NCBI GenBank assembly: GCA_021464245.1
Contig: JADCRB010000025.1
Span: 5,563,816-5,627,815, forward strand
Source of the DNA: Carallia brachiata
Taxonomy: Eukaryota > Streptophyta > Magnoliopsida > Malpighiales > Rhizophoraceae
Length of the DNA: 64,000 nucleotides
Direction: 5' to 3'
Shown: positions 12,347 through 22,982 of the stretch, in pieces
Position numbering within the stretch: the stretch's first letter is position 1
Layout of the letters: the number at the start of each line of letters is the position of its first letter
Notes under the pieces: model-generated
Seen by the model: only the letters and a program-made list of their open reading frames with translations
The model's database searches: none
What the model was told of the DNA's origin: nothing
Program-made: the position numbers and the translations under genes

Positions 12347-14200
12347 CAGTTTTTTTCTTCCTATTAAAAGAAAAAAATGCATCCCAGAAAAGTGTCTCGT
12401 GTTAATATTAAAACTGTTGATTGCACATTTATCCAATTAGCACCCGCGTATGGTCCATGACACAATGTTGATCTCACCTTCTCTTATATGACCAATGACC
12501 GATTAATGTGAGAGTAATGTGAATTGTGTAACAATGATGAGACATATTAACAATTGTCAAACAATGGACCGATATCCAAAGTGGTGTGGTGCGATCAACA
12601 TGGACATGGTCAATCAAAGGATAAGCTCAGTTTTCCAACCTTGACGTGGGATATGCTTAAAACTATGCAAGCTGTTGAAGGTTCCATTATTAATTCGTAG
12701 GGAATCACCAATTCACATGGTGCTCTACGTTTTTTATTTCAAAGACTCGTCAACGAGCAAGTTCAAGGAATGGTAGATATCATTAGCCAAAGAATTAGGC
12801 TGATTGGTCGATAAATGTATATATTTAAGTTTTTAATATGGATGAATTATCGGGATAAGTAAGAGACTAAAAAAAAGAAAAGGACATCTTTTTCAAGACC
12901 CATTGTATTAATATGGTTGATTGATCTTATAAACGTATATTCAGATTTTGGCCCGTAATTATTAATCAGGAAACAGACGCGGAGCAACAGAACAAGAATT
13001 ACCTTTTTCATGGTCCCAAAATGCAATATTAAACTAATTGGGACGATTATGTTTTGATATACTTGCAGTAGAAACATGAATGATATATATGACATTTATC
13101 TATTTCAGATTCTTTCAATAATCATTTGTGCAACATAAAATGTGTATACATAGATAAATAGGGAGGAAATGAGCTTTTCAGACGGGAGAAAATGAGTGTG
13201 GATGTCCCAAGAATTTTTTATTTTATTATTTGTTAAGGAAAAATATCATGTACATATAATTAAAATAAAATATGCACAGTTAAAGTAAAATGTACATATA
13301 GTTTTAAAAATATATTGTATCTGATTGTATGCATATCATAAGCAAAAATTAAAAAAAAATTATCTTGAAACTCACACTAGTCTGATACTTCGTCTGAATC
13401 CTGCGACCCTATGGTTAGAAAAAACATAGTCATAGAAAAATAAATCGATTAAATGTTGTCACATTCCATTACTTGCATCCTCCTACTAATATATTTAGCT
13501 TTACTCTTTCCCAAATCCACATCATTCATTAGGATGCCATTAGAAAATTAAGAATTCCAGCTAGTTATATCTAAAAAAAACTAGGATTATGTGTCCAAAT
13601 CTTTTATTATTTTGGTAGAGATTGCATTAGTTCCAAGAAACAAATACATTAATTGATGTCCATGTTCTATTGCAAGCTCCTTTCTGGACAAAATCCGTCA
13701 TTGGAATCCTAATGAATCTCAAGTAATTTAAATTTCTAGTCAAAGTACATATTAAACTGGCTAGATGGTAAATGAGATGGATGCAGCCTGTGAAATCTGC
13801 CCTATCGAGAAAAAATAATATAAAAACGGAGTTCCTCAAGGCACGGATTCCTTCCATATACGAATTCCATATAAGGAAAAGTTAGGCAGATACTTATTGG
13901 TAAACATAAAGTTAATATACAAAAATTTTAATTGTTAAATTATAAAAAAATATATTAAATTTTAAAAACAAATAAATTATTAAATTATTAAATTAATTAC
14001 ATATTTTTTTATATAATACAAATTGTATAATTACATAATAAAATCTTTTGCTATAAATGTCAACCACCTGGCTTTCGGCCTCCATCGTACAAAAATTCCT
14101 CACAATTTGCCATAATAATTGATCCCGATCATTGCGTGACAAAGTGGAAATCGAATCCTACGGACCTTTGACAATTGATTCCTTTTAAGCTGTTTTCAGG
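12040..14200. repeat. Arm of a large diverged inverted duplication
   Basis: Reading 12,040-14,200 in reverse complement reproduces, in order, blocks spread over 24,700-29,170. Examples are tccattattaattcg..gggaatcac, catccattac..tgcatcctcctact, and the block around ccgtcattggaatcctaatgaatctcaagtaa. The right arm is longer because part of it is tandemly doubled and interrupted by LINE fragments. No intact gene is seen in this arm; it holds one dead copy of an unrecognised frame (12,597-12,815). Confidence 0.7.
12597..12815 (+). pseudogene. Degenerate copy of an unrecognised ~70-codon frame
   Basis: This is homologous to the minus-strand frames at 26,513-26,761 and 28,448-28,699. Here the frame is broken by a one-base loss near 12,640 and by an in-frame TAG (where the other copies have GAA) near 12,700. 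The end, VDIISQRIRLIGR then stop, is recognisable. I do not recognise the family. Confidence 0.5.
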
Positions 14201-14619
14201 AAACATGTGAGAGGAAGGAAAGGGCTTTGGTCGCTCTGGCTCATAGGGGTCCCGAATGGTCTTCTGGTATTTTTATTGTGTTTGTCGTAATTTTTGTTTT
14301 GGTAAGTTCAGATGTAACGGCTTGCATTTTACTTTAAGTAAGATCAGACATAATTCTTTTTATTGAATTTACAGGATTCTAATGCCGTTTACCCATTTGA
14401 AAAAAAAAAAGGGGCTTTGATCGCAATGTATAACAGTGCCTACAATTAATAGTACCAGCGACTTCAATAGAGTAACTATCTTTCTTTGCCTGCAAACATT
14501 ATTACAGAAAAAAATGGAATGACAGGTCGCAAATGACGGGCTAGCCATCAGCACAATAACTCAGATTATTTTACTGTACAAGTTATTGTATATAAATAAA
14601 ATGATATTATATATATATA

Positions 14620-14862
14620 TAGGGTATCATTACATGGCCAAACAACTTTTCCCTACTACGTCCACATGAATTTTTTTTGTGCAACCACAAGCATTTTTTG
14701 TGCAATCATATAGGAAAAATGTGCAACGAAAAAATAATAATATTTTTTGAATTACTTTTTATCGATTTGGTTGCCCAAAATACGTTTCTGGTTGCACAAA
14801 AAAAATTTCGTGTGGAGACAATTGGGAGAAATCATTTGGCCATAAACTTTTTCCCATATATA
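14620..14862. mobile_element. Hairpin MITE inserted in a TA repeat
   Basis: The first ~65 bp (atggccaaacaacttttccc... ending ttttttttgtgcaacca) are matched by the reverse complement of the last ~65 bp (atggccaaatgatttctccc... ending ttttttttgtgcaacca). This leaves a short AT-rich loop. Both edges lie in a TATATA run, consistent with a TA target duplication. The homologous stretch at 29,205-29,560 lacks it, which supports insertion. Superfamily is uncertain (Tc1/mariner-like by target). Confidence 0.65.
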
Positions 14863-15424
14863 TATATATATACAACTCCGATAACCTGTCTCCAACTTGT
14901 CGAAAAAAAGCTCGTCCCTGTAGCGGGACTTTATGATAAACAATGTGAAAACTGGCGTAATATTCGTATACTAACCGATGCTCACCAAATGCCTAGAAGC
15001 TGTATTGATTAACTGTCTCTCAAGTCTATCGCAATTGTCAAACATTGAATTCAAGCGAGAGCATGCACACAAGCCCACAAGCTGCTTAAAAAAATACTGG
15101 TCAAATTTTGTTCATTTTTCACTTTGAAGCAAAATTGGAAGATTGAAACATGGACAGCGGCCAACACGGTTAAGGACAGCATTACATGGTAGGAGATGAG
15201 TAATTCCAAAGAGCGTATAAGAGAAAAGAAAACAAATCCACATAATAGCTCCAAAGTATTTTACTTAGAAAGTTCCATTACATGAACAGAAAAGTGGGAC
15301 AGGACGCTGATAGAATTATTATTTATTTATTTTTTTTCCAAATTCTGTCGCTCGAAAGCTGAAATACTGGGCGGTGCGTCTGCCCCCGTTTGGGCAGTGC
15401 GCGGCTTCCCATTTTTGTCTTCAC

Positions 15425-17549
15425 TTAATTAGAATTCTTGTGGAGCCTCAGAGAAGCAAACGCAACCAGCAAGACAAACACCAGGGAACCAACCAAAGAC
15501 AGCACAGCAGCAGCTGCTACTTGGTTGCAAAATTTACCAAACACGTTGCACACTTTGTTCCATCTAACGTGTGAATTCCCTTTGTAGCCCATGAGGCCAA
15601 TGGCCACTGTGGCTCCATTGCTGGAGAAGAGCAATGCCACCATCAATAGGTCGACTATAATGATCATTGGTGACGACAATTTCTTGCTGCCGATTGAAAG
15701 GATTAGAGAGATTGCTGCATATGAGCATGCTATGGCATTCGACACGACAGAGTACCTGCCGAGTGAGTCTAATATCGGTAAGTTGTAATGGAGACTTAAA
15801 GTCCCGATAGAAAAATTGGAGTAATTAAGACTTAAATACGAAGTTAAGAATTTAGAAAAAAAAGTATTTTAATTAATTGTGATAGAAATATGAGAGTAAG
15901 AAATTTTTCCATCGATAATTAACTTGGCCAACAAAAGTATTTATGAATGTTATAATGACGGCCCACACCTTTTCCTTAAAACCATGCCCATGAAAGGGAT
16001 TGGTAGGTAGGAAAAAGAAAATTCTTAAATTCCACCAGTAAAATTGTACTACATTTGGGAAACGGTCAACGATGGCCACATTTTAGTGTAGGAAAAAGTT
16101 GAAGAGCTTATCTCTATTACAGTGTCTCGATAATGTATTAAAAAATAATTAATTATAAATTTTTTATAATTATATGTGTACATTTTTTAGTAATAAAGAA
16201 AATAAAGTTATAGAATATATTCAATTTTTTTTTGTTATTCTTTTTATTAATGTAATTATAAGCATTAACAGTCAATTATTTTTTAAATACGTGTGGAGAC
16301 AAAATCTCGCTGCTAATTTATCTGACTCCTAATCCATGCCCTTTAGTTTACCCTAAAAATGGGTCACTCCTCAATTTCGTGCACCCTCGTCAACAAGGTA
16401 GGTCGCATACATCCACGGAGTTCCTACAGGACAGGGAAGCTGACAATGAAATCACCAATTGATCAACTGGGGAAATGACTTGTATACCATTTCTTGCGCT
16501 CTCCTTTCCAAAATCATTATTTCATTTTAAGTTTTTGGGATGGTTAAACTCAAAAAAAAATGGGTGTATTAAGAGTTGAACTCTCAACTACATTTTTGAC
16601 TAATAAGATCGATAATTACTTAAGATAATGCTTAATCTCCTTTCCAAAATCTTTGGAAAGCTTGGAACCAAACTATTTTCCTTCTACATGGATTAAGAAA
16701 TCATAGTGCAGTATCAAAAAATATGATAATAATATGTACCCAAAAAAAATGATAATAATGAAAGCCCACAATAGAGCTATTGAGTGTTAATCTAAAGAGG
16801 GAAATAACTTCTTCTCTCCAGCAGGCATAAGAACACTACTTCATGTGAATATAATCAAACTCCTAGAAGTTGCTAACTAGTTTGTATTTAGGAAAGTCTT
16901 AAGATCCAATCTCATCACCTTGTCTCATCTCTTATATTAAATGGGATTCGGTGCAAACTCCTGATTACAAGGTTCAAACAACTAAAATCACTAACAGCTA
17001 GCATCCAATCAATCAATGAAACTTATTAATTTTATTCACTTTTTTTTAATAAAATTCACTTATTATTTTATATTATATAAAATTATTTTTTTTATTTTTT
17101 TATTTTAAATAAATTTCACTTATTAAATAAAATAAAATCATAAATAAATTACATTTATCAAAAAAAAATATAAATAAAATTAAAAATCTCCAATTTTTTA
17201 TTGACTATTTCGAGTTTGACAAAAAAAACAGTCCATTTTTGAAAAATAATGGACAAGCACAATTTTTAGGGTGGAAAAAAATAGCTGGTAGAGGGGAAAC
17301 TTACACGAAGGCCGACAAATAATGCCACTTAGCCACGACGGGAATATTAACAGCTGGTAGACTATCCGCAAGCCTAAAAGGAACAGTCGTTTTCTGCTTA
17401 TTCACCCCAAGAAGTACAGCAGCCGTCAGGGTTAGCACCAAGGCAAAGACTCTCAGCAGCAAATCACTCTTGCTCACGGTTTTTGGGCTTGCCCCTTTGC
17501 TCTCTACCCCCTCCATTACACCAAGGACTGCCTTGCTTTGGTTTTCCAT
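15425..17549 (-). CDS. CASPL1E: CASP-like protein 1E (complete, two exons)
   Basis: This is a 191-residue four-transmembrane MARVEL-like protein of the CASPL1 clade, probably in the plasma membrane. Relatives scaffold membrane domains, and the exact role of CASPL1E is unknown. Exon 1 is 17,549-17,305 and exon 2 is 15,755-15,425. The 1,549-bp intron has a GTAAGT donor and a CAG acceptor, with phase 2 on both sides. TM1 holds the family's conserved Arg (LLLRVFALVL) and TM3 the conserved Asp (IIIVDLLMVALLF). The extracellular loop before TM4 has the usual Cys pair (KVCNVFGKFC). The start is ATG at 17,549 because the protein from there aligns with copies A and B; an upstream in-frame ATG at 17,597 adds a non-conserved 16 residues. 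Unlike the neighbouring CASPL1D there is no intron before TM3. Length is normal for the family. Confidence 0.9.
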
Positions 17550-17654
17550 TTTCACGGGGAAGGAAATTAAGAAAAGGTAGGGTCCTAACTTGTACACTAG
17601 TACTATTCAAGAAACAGAGACATCAGAATGGAAGGCTGAAACGATAAGACATGC

Positions 17655-17662
17655 CTTAAATA
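17655..17662 (-). promoter_or_regulatory. TATA-like box of CASPL1E
   Basis: TATTTAAG on the minus strand about 105 bp before the start codon. The same box at the same distance is kept in copies A (387-394) and B. Confidence 0.45.
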
Positions 17663-18858
17663 GAGAGGATGTGCTTGGGCAAATATTAAAGGCTATGAGT
17701 GTTTGGCGCTTGCCGCTGCTATGATGGTGGGGTCCATAAATTGTAGCAAAATGGCATTGAATGCATAGAGAGGGTTAGGTGTGAATGAAGGATGAACAGA
17801 AGATGTGGAAGTTGGACTTCTTGTGAAAGAGGACAAATATATACGGAGATATTGAGTAGTAGGTAAAGAATAAATATAGTATAATTAATTAATTAATTAT
17901 GTAATTAAATAATTAATATTTATAATAAAAATAAATATTTTTTATTTATTTTTTATAATAAATAATAATTATTTAATTATACAAAATAATCAATTTATTA
18001 TTTTACATTTATTTCTAGTCTACCCGTTTACTATAGCGTGCAATGGCAGTCTCTGAAATAGTGCATGGGGCTTCCGAAGATTTTGATCTTACTTGCCTCT
18101 TTTTGAAGGCAGAAATTTTAAGCATGTCAATCCTTTGCCACGTACAAGAGAAGACACAAAACAATAATGGATCACTGAATACTACATAATTTATGTTATC
18201 ATGTGGCAGACACAGCGGCCACGAGGTTACTCCAAGTTTATCAATTGACTTCACATATAATTCTCTCGTATGGCGTAAACGCTAGAGTGCTTAATATTTG
18301 TTGTTTTTAAGTGGGAAGTTTAAAATTTTAAAAAATAATAATAATTTTTGCACGCTTTAAAACCCACAAAATCCCTCATTCTAGTTCTCTTTGGGTACAT
18401 TTTCTTTTCTAAAAACCCGTAATTTTCTTCTCTATTAATGTAATAAGACTCGTTATATTAATATAGGTTGACCTCTTAGCCGATTGGGTTAACTTTTGGA
18501 CTTTTATAAGAGAGTAAAATTAATAAGTAACTAATTTTATACGATAACTTTGTAGACCAACCAAAAAAAAGAGAGAGAGATAATACATTGTTAATTACGA
18601 TTGAGAAGGTCAAAAGTGCGAAATTGGATGTGGTTGCATATATTGTGGCCTTTCGTCACTTTTTTGTTTTTTTGTTAAAAGATTTATTGGATCATGAATT
18701 TTATAATAAAAGCAATTTTTTTTCTATAAATTTTATTTTTTCCTTCTTAAAATTTGAATTTAAAACTTTTAGAATAGATGTATTAAATTCTAATAACTTG
18801 GGTGTCTCCTAAGAAACTGTCTTTTTTTTTTTTTCTTGTCATAAGGCACTACTTTCAC

Positions 18859-19343
18859 CAAGGTTGTCAGAACTAGACCAATCATCGAACTGAAAACATT
18901 AGTGGGTCAAGGTTCAACCGGTTCAATCGATCGAACCGATATTTGAATCGGTATTTATTAATATATATATGTATAAAAATAATTTAAAAAAATAATACTT
19001 ATACATGATTATTAAATATTATTTTTTTTATTTTTAAGGACTAAATTGAAAGTTTTAATAAATTTAAGACTAAATTGAAAGTTTTAATTAAATTTAAAAC
19101 TCAAATTATAATTTAAATAAATATTGGGATTAAATTATAATTTATAAAACTTTTATACCGGTTTGAACCGGGTCCGATTTTTCACCAGTTTTCGCCAGTT
19201 TTGACAAATTTTTGACCGGTTTAGACCGGTTTTGACCGGTCCGAGTTAAGGGACAACAGTGACCATGAACTAGCCCAGATCTTTGACCGGTCACCGGTTG
19301 AACCGGTCAGACCGACCGATCCGAGCCGATTTTAACAACATTG
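18859..19343. mobile_element. hAT-type MITE with 8-bp target duplication
   Basis: This 485-bp insertion starts CAAGGTTGT and ends with the inverted counterpart of CAATGTTGT. It is flanked by actttcac at 18,851-18,858 and 19,344-19,351. Units A and B have the empty site with a single copy of this octamer (near 1,350 and 8,221). The subterminal parts are rich in CCGGTT/AACCGG motifs and the middle is AT-rich and non-coding. Confidence 0.8.
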
Positions 19344-20738
19344 ACTTTCACACTACTGAGCTCATCACAATGTGGAATGGAGATGTCTGTTCGTGCGCGC
19401 ATGCGGATTGCTTTGATTAATGACGCTGGTTTGTTTGGCTGTTCTCGATCGGTCAATGTTCAAAGTTGAATGGGGCATTCTGTTGTTATTAGGAATGGCA
19501 ATAGAGATCCCTCACAGGCCCAGCACGGAGATTCGATCCCAAAACTCATGTCTGATATAATGGAGACAGAAGAGAAACAAAGGAAGTAAGAATCGGGATG
19601 AGAATCAGAATAGTCATCGTCAACCCTATTCCGTCAGCAAACAATAAGCCCAATATAGTTGCAAGATTTTTTTAAAATAAAATAAGTTGTCTATTTACGT
19701 TTTATTACCTTTGGGCACAGGATAAGTTACAAGATTTTTTTGAGTTGCGCTTGAGGACGTCAAAACATGTAAATCTCAAATCTAGAAATGCTAGAATATT
19801 AGCTTCTTTGGAAGAGGACTATTATCGATAGCAATATTGATTTAATTAAGATGTGAGATCTTAACCCACAAAAAGATGTGAGATCTCGAGTAATTGTTTG
19901 TTCAAATGAAGTTTCATAATATAGAAAATACCTTTTTTCATATAAATTATTTTAAATGTGAAAGCATGGAACACATTCATATATAGAAAATAAATTAAGG
20001 CATTTGGCTAGTTCGAGTGACTGACTTGAGGCATGCATGTCTTACGCAGTAGCGAGAATTTGAACACTTGCCTCTTCCCCATACTCCCCCTCCCCTTAAT
20101 TTTCTGTCAACCCTTCCTATTCTGATGTTGAACACATACTTCTTCCTCTTATGTTCTTCTCCTTTTTCTTTTTCCTTTTTTTATGTTGGGATGTGTCGGC
20201 ACTGTTATGAGAGTTAAGGCATAAAATATAATCTATGCCTAAAAAAATAAATAATTGCTATTTTTCTTATCGCAAATCATATAAAACAATATCCAACGAA
20301 GGCAAAAATAAATAAATAAATAAATAAAGGCTCCATATCTCAGTTTTCAATTTGTGAACCACCATCATTAGTTGGGAATAAATATGTTTGTTTTGATTAG
20401 ATGGTAGGGTTTATTCACAATCCAACAGATCCATTAAAAATTGCTCAATCAATAATGCGGAAACCTAAATTTGCCAAAACCGGAGGAAAGAAAAAGAGAA
20501 TCGAAAACAGTAAAAGGCAACTTGAAGATGGCTCGAGATCTTTTAAATTTTCATAAATCGACCCAATGTGCCATATTTTATTGTTTTAGAATTGTATGTG
20601 TTGAAGGTTTATTACCTTTCTTCCTATGCTATTACCAAATGTGCATCACTATATCGTGAAGGTATGACCAAAAATTTGTATTAAGCAACTGGCCTCAATG
20701 TGAGATTCAATAAATGAAAATTAAGTCTATATTCTAAT

Positions 20739-21107
20739 TGTCAAATAATGTTTATGAACCTTAAAATTTACGAAAAACTCAAGTCGAAATTAAGAGAAAT
20801 TTAAAGTTATTACAAGTCATATTATAAATTTGTTTATTATTAATATAAGAGATTTTATTCTTTAACACGCTCTTTTAATATGTGTTACACCTGATTAGTA
20901 TATGACATAAGAAAATTAGATTAAAATGAGCCAAATTAATGAGTACAGATAAAAAAGATAAATCAAACTCCAATATCATGTTAAATAATGATTATGGATC
21001 TCAAAACCTATTGAAAGCTTAAGTTGAAAGTAGGGAAAGTTTAAAATAATTATAAATCATATTATGAAGTTATTTATTATTAATATGAGAGATTTTATTC
21101 TTTAACA
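20739..21107 (-). mobile_element. TRIM retrotransposon with 129-bp LTRs
   Basis: Two direct repeats of exactly 129 bp (20,739-20,867 and 20,979-21,107) start TGT(C/T)AAATAATG and end TTTAACA. They enclose a 111-bp non-coding centre. Read on the minus strand, the bases right after the first LTR (tgatattggag) resemble the tRNA-iMet primer-binding site TGGTATCAGAG. A purine run (aaaagag) precedes the second LTR. Flanks are ctaat and ctaac, and units A and B show one ctaat at the empty site. All four hallmarks point to a terminal-repeat retrotransposon in miniature. The LTRs differ at many positions, so the insertion is old. Confidence 0.8.
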
Positions 21108-22146
21108 CTAACAAATATATGCTCTGCGTTCAATGGTATCACATAAAACATGAACAGAGAAAGGTTGAGAAGTAAGCTGCATTCTCACTATTGGCTTTGA
21201 TATTATGTAGTAACAAGCATAAAAAAGACATCCATTTTCTTTTTTGATCTTGAAGCAGGGTTAAACATATATAAAGAAAAATAGAGAGAGTGTAGTGAGA
21301 ATTTAACTCTCGATTACACACTTAACCAATAACAACAGTAATCACTTGAGTAAATGTTGAGGGTCAAATCCATTTTCAATTCTTAGCAAGTTAGCATTAG
21401 GATATTATTAGAATTGGAGGTTAACAGCCCTGATCACATATGACAGATCGAATAGTTGCAGCCACTCCATTAGCAACATCAGCTGGGTTTTAGAAATCAA
21501 TGTGGAATAGATTCGACAAGATTTATGCTGATTTATCTAATTATCTCATGCTGCAACCCAATTTCTACAAATGTTAATGCAATATGAGACGTTTATGGAA
21601 GTTGGACCAAAAATCACAATTGTAATCTATGTGTCATAAACCGTCTAAAACTGCTTGCAACCAATTCACAACTAACATGTCATTTTAGACGATTTATGAA
21701 GGTTTATGATTTCATTGCAGATTTGAGCTAGGTTAGAGAAATTGCCATATATGATTTAGACGCAAAATACTCCTTAAAATCACCTTATATGATCCGGGAA
21801 CATGCCTAGTAGATGATTGGCGAAACAGGCATGCCTTGACATATAGCTTTTCTTTTTTTTTTTTTTTTGAGATCACTAGATATATGTCATTACATGCCTT
21901 TAATCTCTATTTTTACTAGTCAGTAGCCCCTATGTTTGGACTATGTGAAGAGCCATGGGTGGTCCAAGCAGTCAATTTCCATTTGATTAGTAAAGTTGAC
22001 TGACATTTAAAAAAGAAAAAAAGTTACTTTGTTTAGGGGTTGGGGTTGGAGGTTGGCGTTGCTCTTAATTCGTATCTCAGTCCTCAGAAACTTACTTAAA
22101 ACTCCATTTGTTGGTGCCCGTCGATTAATTAGTTGGTCATTTTATG

Positions 22147-22578
22147 GTGTGCTGGAATTTGGTCGGGGAGAGAAAAAAAAGTAATCAGAAAGAAATAAAT
22201 AAGAAAAAAATTTATTAATAATTATTTAAATATGTTAGAATTAAGTAAACAAAATATAAAAAATAAATTTTTTATTTAGATAAGGAGAGAAATTAGATAA
22301 AAAAATATGAATTATATTAAATGATTAAAATGCCTTTAATTTTTTTTTGACAGGGGTTAGGATATAAATTCATTGAAAGTTACAATCTTTGTTTTTTATT
22401 TCTCCACTTTTCTCTCGGAAACCGTGTTAATGACAAATGGGTCTCACGTAAAATTTTCTAGTCCAATTCACACACTTTTCTTTCTTCCGTGGTATCCAAA
22501 CATGAGAATCTCTAATTTTCAGAGTGTTTTCTTTCTATACCGTTTCTTTCTGTTGGTTTCTCTTCCAACTAAACGCAC
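22147..22578. mobile_element. Probable MITE insertion private to unit C
   Basis: About 430 bp are present here but absent from the aligned positions in units A and B (near 3,840 and 10,710). The ends are loosely inverted: gtgtgctggaatttgg against gtgcgtttagttgg. The interior is AT-rich, and its 90-codon open frame shows no protein signature. Exact borders and target duplication are unclear. Confidence 0.45.
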
Positions 22579-22767
22579 TGTCAATCGCTTCCACTACATC
22601 CCTATTTATTACGCAAAAGTGCCGGCGAAGCTTCAATTGACATGACATTTTGACAATTTATTTTCCGGGTTTGGAAAATTAAAAATTGAATTGACAATTT
22701 TGTTTTTCTTGTTTAATTGAGCAGTCCACAATCACAATCAAAGCACTTACAAATTCTTTGCAACGAA

Positions 22768-22982
22768 CACTATGTTTAGATAGAAAGAAAAGAAATAGAA
22801 AAAAATAAATAAAAAATAATATTATTATTTAATAAAAAATAATAATTAAAAAATTATGAGAAAAAAAAAATAATAATTTATAAGAAAAAATAAAAAAATA
22901 ATTATTTAAAATAATAAAATAAATAAATAATATTTTTCTTTCATTTTTTTCTTTTTCTAATAGAAAATTGCCAAACAGCGCT
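22768..22982. mobile_element. Small MITE, possibly PIF/Harbinger-like
   Basis: This ~215-bp AT-rich insertion is absent from the aligned sites in units A and B. The termini are inverted (cactatgttta against the reverse complement of ccaaacagcgct). The flanks gaa and taa could be a decayed 3-bp TAA duplication. Confidence 0.5.
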
